This document shows, piece after piece, positions 1-6,657 of a DNA stretch of 8,298 nt. Position numbers and translations under genes: made by a program. The stretch's first letter is position 1; the number at the start of each line of letters is the position of its first letter. The notes beneath the pieces are model-generated. The model did no database searches. It was not told the origin of the DNA and saw nothing but the letters and a program-made list of their open reading frames with translations. This stretch comes from an uncultured Hyphomicrobiales bacterium. Its GTDB lineage: Bacteria; Pseudomonadota; Alphaproteobacteria; Rhizobiales; Beijerinckiaceae. Location: positions 1 through 8,298 of the forward strand of contig CAIZGQ010000296.1 in NCBI GenBank assembly GCA_903932565.1, in the 5' to 3' direction.

Positions 1-513
1 GAGTGTTCCTGTCGTGAGGACAATGGCATCCGCCTTGGTGAAGTTGGACTGGCGCGCTGCACCCATGTCACCGCGCCGTTTCACGGCAATGCGGTCAAAC
101 ACAGCCCAGGCCAGAAATGATCCAAACAGGATCATGCCGCCAAGATCGCCATTGGCGAGAAGATGCGCCAACGCCCAGATCTTGATCCCTACCAGCATGG
201 GATGACGCAGCCACCCGCGTATGCGACTGGGGGCCGGGTTCATGGCGGCCAGGGCCACAAACGCAAACCACATGAGCGTGATCGTGAGATGCCGCGTCCA
301 GACGGGCGGGCTCCAGACAACAATCATCCCGTTGGCGCGGTACATGGAAAAGCCCCAGCAGATCAGGACGAACCCGATCAACGAGCCAATTGAATAAAGA
401 CCTTTGTACGGTCCAGCGCCAAGGCGCTCGATCAATGACGTCCGCATTTCACGCTGCGTCGTCAGCGTGTGCACACCAAGGAAGATGATAATACCAAGTA
501 TCAGGACGAGCAT
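1..513 (-). CDS. NnrU family integral membrane protein (partial, C-terminus beyond window)
   Basis: I translated this frame by hand: it is open from an ATG at 513 down to base 1, giving 171 codons without a stop, so the C terminus lies outside the window. The start MLVLILGIIIFLGVHTL is a hydrophobic segment with His15, as is usual in NnrU proteins. Other hydrophobic stretches lie near residues 41-56, 76-90, 107-120 and 126-139. The family-type motifs RHP (103-105), W-A-L-A-H (113-117) and NGD (121-123) are present. An AGAGG ribosome-binding site (520-524) lies 6 bases before the ATG. Known for the family: nnrU was named for a gene needed for nitrite and nitric oxide reductase expression in Rhodobacter, and plant zeta-carotene isomerase Z-ISO, a haem protein, is a homologue. 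No denitrification or carotenoid gene is visible here, so the role is open. It is divergent from the hydrolase gene. Family call is strong, function weak. Confidence 0.85.
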   Translation of the reverse strand, partial: MLVLILGIIIFLGVHTLTTQREMRTSLIERLGAGPYKGLYSIGSLIGFVLICWGFSMYRANGMIVVWSPPVWTRHLTITLMWFAFVALAAMNPAPSRIRGWLRHPMLVGIKIWALAHLLANGDLGGMILFGSFLAWAVFDRIAVKRRGDMGAARQSNFTKADAIVLTTGTL

Positions 514-595
514 GTTGGGCCTCTGACAGGAAGACGTGCGCAAAGCGGCGTGCAGGCATGCAGGCACACCAGCACATGCGTCTTGGGCCATCTTT

Positions 596-614
596 CCAAT
601 CTTGTCTAGATTGG
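596..614. promoter_or_regulatory. Perfect inverted repeat, operator-like
   Basis: CCAATCT (596-602) and AGATTGG (608-614) are perfect 7-base inverted arms around a 5-base spacer. The site lies 100 bases upstream of the hydrolase ATG in the divergent region. The size and symmetry suit a dimeric repressor such as a TetR or GntR type, but no regulator gene is adjacent in the window. Neither side has a T-run, so it does not look like a terminator. Function is inferred only. Confidence 0.4.
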
Positions 615-664
615 CGCGATGAGCACGCGCAGACTTAAGCTTTGTTGGCGTGTCTTGACGACGA

Positions 665-678
665 CACACGCCCGTGTG
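665..678. repeat. Short inverted repeat upstream of hydrolase start
   Basis: CACACG (665-670) and CGTGTG (673-678) are perfect 6-base arms separated by CC. The repeat lies 36 bases before the hydrolase ATG, probably within the 5' leader or promoter, so it could be an operator half or a leader hairpin. A 6-base repeat can arise by chance. Confidence 0.3.
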
Positions 679-703
679 ACGCTCCACACAATTAAAAATC
701 GGT

Positions 704-708
704 GGGAG
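704..708 (+). promoter_or_regulatory. Ribosome-binding site deciding the hydrolase start
   Basis: GGGAG lies 6 bases before the ATG at 715. The in-frame upstream ATG at 619 has no comparable site, which favours the shorter protein whose signal peptide is properly N-terminal. Confidence 0.65.
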
Positions 709-714
709 AAAACA

Positions 715-1980
715 ATGGCACTGCCTGCTTTGAATCATGGTTCACAGCGCAACGAAAACAGGTTTATCAAAACAATCTGTCGTGTTTTGCCCTTGTTGCC
801 CGTCGCATTGGGGCTTGGCCTTTCGTTTGCCAAAGCCGAAGTTGCCGAGCGCACGATTGATGAAATCAAGACGGAGGCCGTGGCACGTGCGCAGCGCGGC
901 GCCTATCCCATGCTCGGGCTTGATCCAGCCGATGTGGGAGAAGCCTTCAAACTGATCAACACGCGCGACCGGGATGAATGGGCCAAGGGTTTCAGCACGA
1001 TTGCAGAAGGCTATCTTCGCAAAGCGGAAACGGCCGCAAACCCGAAAGATGCCAGTGCGAATTATGTGAAGGCGTGGCGGCTGTTTTACTTTGCGCAATG
1101 GCCGACCCCCAATTCCGATGGCAAAAAGCTCGCGTATTCCAAGGCGCTCGGGGCCTATTTAAAGCATGCGGCAACGCTTGATCCGCCGATGGAGCGCGTT
1201 GTCATTCCCTTTGAGGGCAAGCAGATCGTCGGCTACTTGCGCTTGCCGAAAACGTCCAGCGGGCCTGTGCCAGTGGTCCTTGCCATTTCTGGACTCGATA
1301 GCCGCAAGGAAACGGTGGCGGAGACTTACAACGCCTTGATCGACAAGGGCGTCGGCTATCTTGCCATCGATAGTCCCGGAACGGGCGAAGCGCCGGTGAA
1401 GGTGAATGTTGACTCTGAGAAGATGTTCAGCCGCGCGATTGATTATCTTGTCAGTCGTCCAGAGATCGACAAGAGCCGCATCCTCGTTCACGGGGTGAGC
1501 TTTGGTGCCTATTGGGCCACGAAAGTCGCGATTCTTGAGAAAGCCCGCATTCTAGGGGCAGTTGCGCAGTCCGCGCCTGTACACACCTTCTTCTCGGAAA
1601 AGTTCACGCGCGAGGGAACATTGGGCAATCGCGAATATCTGTTTGATTTGGCGCCCGCCTTCATCTCGGTCGTGGACGGCGTGTCGAACGTCGAAGATCT
1701 GGCGAGGGTGTTCCCAAAGATGTCGCTGCAGACACAGGGCCTTCTGGATCGTCCGACCTCGCCGATGCTGATCGTGGCTGGCGTCAAGGATACGCAGGTG
1801 CCCATGGTTGATCAGGATTTGCTGCTGCACACGGGCGATGTGCCCAAGGATGCGTGGATCAATCCCATGGGCGGCCATCTGGGACGTGAAGCCAAGGGCT
1901 GGACGGACCCGGTCATTTTTCGGCAGGTTATCATGCCGTGGGAGCTGCGGCTGATCGCGCAATCAAAACCGACGCAATAG
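715..1980 (+). CDS. Exported alpha/beta hydrolase, FrsA / dihydropseudooxynicotine hydrolase-like
   Basis: The gene encodes 421 residues from the ATG at 715. Residues 1-41 look like a signal peptide: a basic stretch, a hydrophobic core around 24-38 (V-L-P-L-L-P-V-A-L-G), and an AKA cleavage site before Glu42, so export to the periplasm is likely. A helical N-terminal part (about 42-150) precedes the alpha/beta hydrolase core. The nucleophile elbow HGVSFG puts Ser at 262. Asp359 in AGVKDTQVP and His388 in GGHLG complete a plausible triad, and SGLDSRKE near 192-199 suits the oxyanion region. The layout resembles FrsA/DUF1100 hydrolases and 2,6-dihydropseudooxynicotine hydrolase, in which a helical N-terminal region covers the active site. 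Known members act on esters or cleave C-C bonds, and the substrate here is unknown. The gene is monocistronic, ending at a strong hairpin, and converges on the molybdenum enzyme operon. A generic esterase or a peptidase of the S9 type are alternatives. Confidence 0.8.
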   Translation: MALPALNHGSQRNENRFIKTICRVLPLLPVALGLGLSFAKAEVAERTIDEIKTEAVARAQRGAYPMLGLDPADVGEAFKLINTRDRDEWAKGFSTIAEGYLRKAETAANPKDASANYVKAWRLFYFAQWPTPNSDGKKLAYSKALGAYLKHAATLDPPMERVVIPFEGKQIVGYLRLPKTSSGPVPVVLAISGLDSRKETVAETYNALIDKGVGYLAIDSPGTGEAPVKVNVDSEKMFSRAIDYLVSRPEIDKSRILVHGVSFGAYWATKVAILEKARILGAVAQSAPVHTFFSEKFTREGTLGNREYLFDLAPAFISVVDGVSNVEDLARVFPKMSLQTQGLLDRPTSPMLIVAGVKDTQVPMVDQDLLLHTGDVPKDAWINPMGGHLGREAKGWTDPVIFRQVIMPWELRLIAQSKPTQ

Positions 1981-1998
1981 ACAAAGCTTTTTATTCAA

Positions 1999-2034
1999 AA
2001 AGCCGACGAAGCTGGAGACAGCTTCGTCGGCTTT
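1999..2034. terminator. Rho-independent terminator, probably bidirectional
   Basis: The arms 1999-2014 and 2019-2034 are perfectly complementary over 16 bases around a GAGA tetraloop (2015-2018). On the plus strand the stem is followed by ATTTTTG, serving the hydrolase gene that ends 18 bases earlier. On the minus strand the right arm ends in TTT and is followed by TT, giving five T bases, to serve the molybdenum operon that ends at 2064. The position between two convergent stop codons supports shared use. Confidence 0.9.
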
Positions 2035-2063
2035 ATTTTTGCAGCCTTTAGCGCTGGGTGCAT

Positions 2064-4316
2064 TTAGATTCGAAAAGCGCCTTTGAGTTTTGCAGGTGTC
2101 AGCGGCAATTCGCGCAATCTTTGTCCCGTCGCATCCGCGATGGCATTGGCAAGCACGGCCGCCGTCGGGCCCTGTCCTGCTTCGCCAGCACCCAGGAACG
2201 GCGTACCGGGACGGTTGATCACATGCACATCAACCTGCATTGGCACAGAGTTGAAGCGCATGATCGGATAGGTCGACCAGTCAATCGACGAAATCCGCGT
2301 ATCATCGAAGCTGACATTTTCAAACAACGTCCAGCTTGCCGATTGCAGGATCGCGCCTTCAATCTGGTTGCGGATGCCATCTGGATTGACGGCCTGACCC
2401 GCATCCACAGCCGCCACAGCACGCAGGATACGGATCGCACCCGTCTCCGCTTCAATCTCGATTTCCATGGCGATGGCGCAATAGGCGGCGAGGTTCTTGT
2501 AGCGTGCAAACGCAAAACCCGTCCCACGGCCATTGGCTGATTTGGCGCGCTTGTCCCAGCCAAACTTGTCCGCCGCGAGTTTCACGCAATCAATGGCGCG
2601 GGGATCATCAAGATGCGCCAACCGAAACGCCACCGGATCAATCTTGGCAGCGTGGGCCAGTTCATCCATGAAGCTTTCGATGGTGAAGACATTCATGTAG
2701 GCCCCAAGCCCGCGCATCGCAGACACACGCACGGGCATGTCGGGCAGGAAGTGATGCATCACGTCCGCATTGGGAAACGCGTAGATCGGCAACGCGTTGC
2801 GATCGCCGCCACCTTCCGGCAAGGGCAGCGGGGCTGGCGGAGGTGGGGCAATCGACTTTTCCATGTGCTGGGCCGCCAGCAGCGCGCCGGGGCCACCGGG
2901 GCGCATGGAATGGGTGTTGCTCCACACGCTGTAATTCCAGTCCACAATCTTGCCGGTGGAATCGAGCGCCGCGCGTGCCTCCGTGACCATGGCGGGGCCG
3001 AAGGGCTCCCACGCGTGTTCCTGCTCGCGCATCCATTGCAGTCGAATGGGCGTGCCCGGCATTGCAACGGCAATGAGTGCGGCATCGCCCGCCGCATCGT
3101 CTGCGCCGTTGTGGCCGTAGCACCCTGAGCCCGGCACATGGATACACCGCACCTGCGCGGGCGGTACGCGCAGCATGCCGGCAATCGCAGCGCGATCGGG
3201 ATAGACGCCCTGCGTGTGCGTCCACACCGTCACGACGCCCTTGTCCATCTGCGCGAGCGCGCAGGAGGGCCCGATGGCGCCATGGGCCTGATAGGGCCGC
3301 GTGAAGCGCGCTTCAAGTCTCGTCACGCCCGGATTGGACTCTTTGTGCTGGTCAAGGATCTTGTAATCCTTGGCGGCCGAGGCCTGCACGAAAGCCGGCA
3401 GGTTTGTCTGATCCGGCAGGCTTGCGGTCTCGCTCCATTGCGCGGCAGCGGCGAGCGCGCGCATCGCTTTGATGGCCTGAAACTCGCGCTTGGCAACGAC
3501 AGCAAGAAAACGCCCGTCGCGAACAACCTTCACAACGCCGGGCATTTTTTCAATAGCAGCAGTGTCAAGGGATTTGAGAACGGCTTTGTAGCTCGGTGGG
3601 CGCACGACGCGGGCGTGCAGCATGCCGGGCAGGCGCATGTCCTGGATGTAGGCCGCACCGCCCGTCACTTTGGCTGGAATATCAAGCCGCGGCACAGAGC
3701 TGTTCATATATTTGAGGGCTGTCTGCTCGCGGAAGTTTGAAACAGGCTGCGCCTGCACATGAAGGTCGGTCGTCCCGACAAGCGCACCATACGCCACGGA
3801 TGTGCCATCCTTGGTGGCGATTGTGCCATTGCTCACGACCAGCTCGCAGACTGGCACGTTCAGTTGTCGCGCGGCCGACGCAATCAGAAGGTCACGCATC
3901 TGTGCAGCAGCGATGCGGATGGCCGTGCCACTGTCCTGCATGGAATGGCTGCCGGACGTGTAGCCTTCGTTGACGGTGCGACCCGTGTCAGCCGTGACCA
4001 GCGTCAGGCGATCCATGGGAAGTCCCAGTTCGTCAGCCGCAACTTGCAAGAGGGCGGTGCTGATGCCCTGGCCAAGTTCAGCCTTGCCGGAGAAGATCGT
4101 GACGCTGCCGCTGGCGTCAATCTTGATCCAGGAATCAAGATAGGGATCGACAGACAGGCTGCCGTGAACTTTCATCGTCAGCGGGTTTGCGGTTGGATCT
4201 GGAACTGCAGCAGGCGCTTGCGCAGACGCACTCGGCGCGAGCGAAAAGCTGACAATGAGCGCACCTGTGCCGGTGAGAAGCGAACGGCGTGAGACGTCGG
4301 TGATGGGGCTATTCAT
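2064..4316 (-). CDS. Molybdopterin-binding catalytic subunit, xanthine oxidase family (IorB/NicB-like)
   Basis: This 750-residue protein is the large catalytic subunit of a molybdenum hydroxylase or dehydrogenase. The N terminus carries a twin-arginine signal (S9-R10-R11-S-L-L, hydrophobic 13-27, ASA-QA near 30-34), which implies folded, cofactor-loaded export. Family motifs in order are GQGISTALLQVAADELG (82-98), GSGCYGHNGADDAAGDAAL (396-414), MRGLGAYMNVFTIESFMDEL (534-552) and GAGEAGQGP (709-717). Glu712 in the last motif is the expected catalytic base next to Mo. A proline-rich linker (490-499) leads into the second half. Length fits isoquinoline 1-oxidoreductase beta subunits; the same core forms the N-terminal part of nicotinate dehydrogenase NicB. 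It is third in the operon. Its ATG overlaps the [2Fe-2S] gene's stop as TGATG, and its ribosome-binding site AAGGGAG (4324-4330) lies inside that gene, so translation is probably coupled. Substrate unknown: N-heterocycle or aldehyde are both possible. Confidence 0.93.
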   Translation of the reverse strand: MNSPITDVSRRSLLTGTGALIVSFSLAPSASAQAPAAVPDPTANPLTMKVHGSLSVDPYLDSWIKIDASGSVTIFSGKAELGQGISTALLQVAADELGLPMDRLTLVTADTGRTVNEGYTSGSHSMQDSGTAIRIAAAQMRDLLIASAARQLNVPVCELVVSNGTIATKDGTSVAYGALVGTTDLHVQAQPVSNFREQTALKYMNSSVPRLDIPAKVTGGAAYIQDMRLPGMLHARVVRPPSYKAVLKSLDTAAIEKMPGVVKVVRDGRFLAVVAKREFQAIKAMRALAAAAQWSETASLPDQTNLPAFVQASAAKDYKILDQHKESNPGVTRLEARFTRPYQAHGAIGPSCALAQMDKGVVTVWTHTQGVYPDRAAIAGMLRVPPAQVRCIHVPGSGCYGHNGADDAAGDAALIAVAMPGTPIRLQWMREQEHAWEPFGPAMVTEARAALDSTGKIVDWNYSVWSNTHSMRPGGPGALLAAQHMEKSIAPPPPAPLPLPEGGGDRNALPIYAFPNADVMHHFLPDMPVRVSAMRGLGAYMNVFTIESFMDELAHAAKIDPVAFRLAHLDDPRAIDCVKLAADKFGWDKRAKSANGRGTGFAFARYKNLAAYCAIAMEIEIEAETGAIRILRAVAAVDAGQAVNPDGIRNQIEGAILQSASWTLFENVSFDDTRISSIDWSTYPIMRFNSVPMQVDVHVINRPGTPFLGAGEAGQGPTAAVLANAIADATGQRLRELPLTPAKLKGAFRI

Positions 4317-4807
4317 CAGATCGCTCCCTTCGGGGCTGCTTTGCCAGCGCTCTGCATCAGCTCTGCAGCCCGGTGGACGGCCTTTAGAATGCGCATGTGG
4401 GTTCCGCAGCGGCAGAGATGTGGCTGCAGTGTCTGGCGAATATCGTCGTCGGTGGGTTTGGGATTGCGATCAAGCAGCGCCTGCGCGCGCATCATCATGC
4501 CGGCGATGCAATAGCCGCACTGGGCGGCCTGCTCTTCCATGAAAGCCTGCTGAATTGGGGATGGCTTTGCAATCGTGCCAAGCCCTTCCAGCGTTGTCAC
4601 CTTGCGGCCTTCCAGCAGCATCAGCGGCGTGATGCAGGAGAAGATCGCCTCGCCATCAACAATCACGGTGCAGGCACCGCATTGCCCAAGACCGCAGCCA
4701 TATTTGGCGGCGTTCATCTGCAGATCATCGCGCAGCACATAGAGCAGCGGCGTGTCGGGATCGGCTTCGATGCTGTGATCAGCCCCGTTGACGTTGAGCT
4801 TCATCAT
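4316..4807 (-). CDS. Two-cluster [2Fe-2S] subunit of molybdenum hydroxylase (IorA/NicA-like)
   Basis: The 163-residue protein is the small electron-transfer subunit. The N-terminal plant-type ferredoxin cluster is held by Cys38, Cys43, Cys46 and Cys58 (motif CGLGQCGAC). The C-terminal helical domain holds the second cluster with Cys97, Cys100 (CGYC), Cys132 and Cys134 (CRC). All eight ligands are present and the length is typical. There is no signal peptide, so it is probably exported with the Tat-tagged large subunit as a pre-formed complex, as is known for related enzymes. It is second in the operon, starting 8 bases after the cytochrome stop. AGGA (4814-4817) overlaps that stop and lies 6 bases before the first of two adjacent ATGs; the second ATG (4804) is equally possible. 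The missing FAD subunit and the cytochrome neighbour indicate electrons pass from this protein to haem c rather than to NAD or oxygen. Confidence 0.95.
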   Translation of the reverse strand: MMKLNVNGADHSIEADPDTPLLYVLRDDLQMNAAKYGCGLGQCGACTVIVDGEAIFSCITPLMLLEGRKVTTLEGLGTIAKPSPIQQAFMEEQAAQCGYCIAGMMMRAQALLDRNPKPTDDDIRQTLQPHLCRCGTHMRILKAVHRAAELMQSAGKAAPKGAI

Positions 4808-4815
4808 GATCTGTC

Positions 4816-6204
4816 CTAACGGCTGGTCGTTGAAACGATTTGCATGGGAGCACCAGCGAGGTCCGCCAGTTTTGAGGCTTTGCGCGCGGCCGCCACCTCA
4901 GACTCGATGCCGGTCCAGGTGGGCTGCGAGCTGAATGTGGCGCGCAGGTACGTCGCAAGTTGGGCGACTTGCTGGTCTGACAACACAGCGCCAAACCCCG
5001 GCATCATTGGGCCCTTGAGCCCCGGATTGGCCGGGATCCCTGACACGATCAGATGGATCAGATTGCGTGGGCTTTCGGCCTGCAACGACGTGCTGAGCGA
5101 CAGCTTGATGCCGCCAAACGGAACGGGGCGGCCACTCTCGTGGCAGCTGGCGCAAGCGTTGGCATAAAGCGCAGCACCCGGGTCGGATGCAGCGGTTACG
5201 GGCAGCGGCACGGTCTGGCTGCCGGCCGACTGCGGCTTGCTGCCTGTGCCAGTGGTTGGCAGGCCTGCCACGAGGGCGTCGCCTTTGGTTGTCTGCTGCG
5301 CGGACGGCGTACCCATCAGGGCCGCCACATACACTGCCATGGCGTGCACATCGGCTGCGGGAACTTGCGAAAGGTTGTCACTCACCGCCTGCATGGGGCC
5401 GCGCGCAACACCATGCAGCCCGTGCCAGCCCGCGCTCAGATAGGCATCCAACGAGTCAACCGTCCAGGGCACTGGCGACTTCGAGGCGGCGTTGATGGTG
5501 AAGGCATGCCAGCCTTCGGCCTCGCCACCTGCAAAGGCCTGCGCACGCTTTTCAGCACCCAACGCGTTGCGGGGCGAGTGGCAAGCGCCACAATGGCCAA
5601 TGCCTTCGACCAGATAGGCACCGCGGTTCCACTCGGCCGATTGCGCCGGGTTTGGTTGAAACGGACCCTTGGACAAGAAAAGCAAATTCCAGCCAGCCAA
5701 GATCGGGCGGTGGTTCAACGGGAATGGGAGATCATTGTCTGGCGCGCGCGCTGAGACAGCCGGACGCGTCTTCAAAAAGGCGAACAGCGCCGCGTTGTCG
5801 TCGTCGGACACTTGCGTGAAATGATCATAAGGGAAAGCAGGGTAGAGCTGATGCCCTTCGCGATCGACGCCCTCGCGCATGGCGCGCTGGAAGGCTGCGA
5901 GTGACCAGGTGCCGATCCCCGTTTCATCATCGGGCGTGATGTTGGTGGCGTAGATTGTGCCAAACGGCGTGGGGAGCGGCATGCCGCCCGCATAGGGCTT
6001 GCCACCAGGTGCGGTGTGGCAGGTGCTGCAATCGCCCAGCGCTGACAACAACGCGCCGCGCTTGACCAGAGCCGGGTCGAATGTCTCGGGATTTGCCTTG
6101 TCGACCGGCTTGATCTGCGCATGCCAGGATAAAATGGCAGTCGCGCCGATGATCCCGGCGAGCAAAACCAGAGAGACCTGCGCAAGCGCTGTGAGTCGCG
6201 TCAT
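4816..6204 (-). CDS. Membrane-anchored three-haem cytochrome c subunit
   Basis: The protein is 462 residues from the ATG at 6204. Three haem c sites are visible: CSTCH (59-63), CGACH (205-209) and CASCH (351-355). Candidate axial methionines include Met75 in GGMPLPTPFG and Met401 in MMPGFG. The N terminus has one hydrophobic segment (about 8-25) with Arg3 before it, an uncleaved anchor or signal peptide placing the haems in the periplasm. Three CXXCH domains in about 460 residues match the cytochrome subunits of acetic-acid-bacteria alcohol and aldehyde dehydrogenases and gluconate dehydrogenase. Here the neighbours are Mo and [2Fe-2S] subunits, so it should take electrons from them and pass them to ubiquinone or a terminal oxidase. 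It is first in the operon. A linker of low complexity rich in Gly, Thr, Ser and Pro (about 314-338) separates the second and third haem domains. The upstream ATG at 6255 would add 17 residues but lacks the clear ribosome-binding site. Confidence 0.93.
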   Translation of the reverse strand: MTRLTALAQVSLVLLAGIIGATAILSWHAQIKPVDKANPETFDPALVKRGALLSALGDCSTCHTAPGGKPYAGGMPLPTPFGTIYATNITPDDETGIGTWSLAAFQRAMREGVDREGHQLYPAFPYDHFTQVSDDDNAALFAFLKTRPAVSARAPDNDLPFPLNHRPILAGWNLLFLSKGPFQPNPAQSAEWNRGAYLVEGIGHCGACHSPRNALGAEKRAQAFAGGEAEGWHAFTINAASKSPVPWTVDSLDAYLSAGWHGLHGVARGPMQAVSDNLSQVPAADVHAMAVYVAALMGTPSAQQTTKGDALVAGLPTTGTGSKPQSAGSQTVPLPVTAASDPGAALYANACASCHESGRPVPFGGIKLSLSTSLQAESPRNLIHLIVSGIPANPGLKGPMMPGFGAVLSDQQVAQLATYLRATFSSQPTWTGIESEVAAARKASKLADLAGAPMQIVSTTSR

Positions 6205-6212
6205 CGCGTTTG

Positions 6213-6220
6213 TTTCCTCC
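6213..6220 (-). promoter_or_regulatory. Strong ribosome-binding site deciding the cytochrome start
   Basis: On the minus strand this reads GGAGGAAA, with 8 bases between it and the ATG at 6204. It is the best Shine-Dalgarno match in the window and fixes the start over the in-frame ATG at 6255. Since this is the first gene of the operon, it may set high expression of the whole unit. Confidence 0.8.
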
Positions 6221-6355
6221 ACATGGCGCGGTCTTTTGATTTTTTGGGGCCGCACCCTACGTCTGTAGCCGATTGTCGCCGGTTAGCTCAAGCGGCTTGC
6301 AACACCTCTGTGGTCCGACACTCGCCCTGCAGTTTTTTTTGCAGTGCAGTGCATG

Positions 6356-6368
6356 CGTCTATGAGACG
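6356..6368. repeat. Short palindrome in operon upstream region
   Basis: CGTCT (6356-6360) and AGACG (6364-6368) are perfect arms around ATG, about 155 bases upstream of the cytochrome start. It could be a regulator half-site for the molybdenum operon. The arms are short and chance is a fair explanation. Confidence 0.25.
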
Positions 6369-6405
6369 TCAAATGGTTGAAGGACCGCGCGCGAAATCAA
6401 AAAAC

Positions 6406-6501
6406 GCTGCAACGCAGCAACTCACTGAAGCAACCCAGTCGCGGAGACCGTGGCTAAAGCTTTGCCAATAAGCGCAAAGTAGAGCTTGTGGCGGAAGCTC
6501 T
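6406..6501. repeat. Cluster of three short hairpins in the intergenic region
   Basis: Three perfect stems follow each other: GCTGC/GCAGC (6406-6418, 3-base loop), CTTTGC/GCAAAG (6460-6479, 8-base loop) and AGAGCTT/AAGCTCT (6481-6501, 7-base loop GTGGCGG). No T-run follows on either strand, so they are not standard terminators. They could be part of a leader, a small RNA or protein-binding sites; nothing in the sequence decides this. Confidence 0.35.
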
Positions 6502-6589
6502 GGCTGTGCTTATGTTCGCTTTGGGAAATGTCAAAAAATGCAGTAAGTTCGAAGATCATCCCAACATTTATTGCGATGAAAATAATTGC

Positions 6590-6615
6590 GTTAAATCTTT
6601 TTGAACCAATTTAAC
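6590..6615. promoter_or_regulatory. TTAA-containing inverted repeat overlapping the CtrA-like box
   Basis: GTTAAAT (6590-6596) and ATTTAAC (6609-6615) are perfect 7-base arms around 12 bases in an AT-rich stretch. The right arm shares its TTAA with the CtrA-like box. The left arm supplies a third TTAA, 20 bases upstream of the second, so it could be an extra half-site or an unrelated operator. Confidence 0.4.
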
Positions 6616-6625
6616 TGCAGCTTAA
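6611..6625 (+). promoter_or_regulatory. CtrA-like binding box ahead of the chemoreceptor gene
   Basis: TTAA (6611-6614), seven bases, then TTAA (6622-6625) match the known CtrA consensus TTAA-N7-TTAA exactly. CtrA is the alphaproteobacterial response regulator that controls cell-cycle genes and, widely, flagellar and chemotaxis genes. The box lies 135 bases before the chemoreceptor ATG, and a GANTC (CcrM-type) sequence, GACTC, occurs at 6643-6647. The match is seen directly; binding by CtrA is inferred. I could not place a clear -10 element downstream. Confidence 0.55.
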
Positions 6626-6657
6626 TGTCACAGTTGGTGCATGACTCCCTGCGCTGA

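Larger units (their letters stand above)
514..714. promoter_or_regulatory. Divergent intergenic region between nnrU-like gene and hydrolase gene
   Basis: These 201 bases must hold the promoters for both flanking genes. I could not find a convincing -35/-10 pair for either. The region contains a tandem 8-base repeat (551-566) and two inverted repeats (596-614 and 665-678). The latter are the best candidates for regulator binding. The 619 ATG in this stretch is in frame with the hydrolase but is unlikely to be its start. Confidence 0.5.

Noticed and set aside
619..714. In-frame upstream start that would lengthen the hydrolase by 32 residues
   Set aside because: It has no good ribosome-binding site and would bury the signal peptide, whereas the ATG at 715 has GGGAG at 6 bases and puts the signal peptide at the N terminus.
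2613..4292. Long plus-strand ORFs opposite the molybdopterin subunit
   Set aside because: They have biased, low-information composition without domain motifs, while the minus strand carries the complete, motif-rich enzyme.
6205..6255. Upstream in-frame start of the cytochrome gene at 6255
   Set aside because: The 17 extra residues are highly charged and precede the anchor; GGAGGAAA lies correctly spaced before the ATG at 6204.
6265..6330. tRNA-like stretch with TTAGCTCAAGCGG resembling a D-arm
   Set aside because: The GCTC is not followed by a GAGC partner at the right distance and no matching acceptor stem or clear T-arm is present.
6327..6344. CTGCA/TGCAG hairpin with a run of eight T bases as a terminator
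   Set aside because: The T-run is inside the loop rather than after the stem, and no gene ends nearby.
6223..6471. 82-codon plus-strand ORF in the intergenic region
   Set aside because: It has no recognisable domain, covers the operon's promoter region and begins within the cytochrome leader on the opposite strand.
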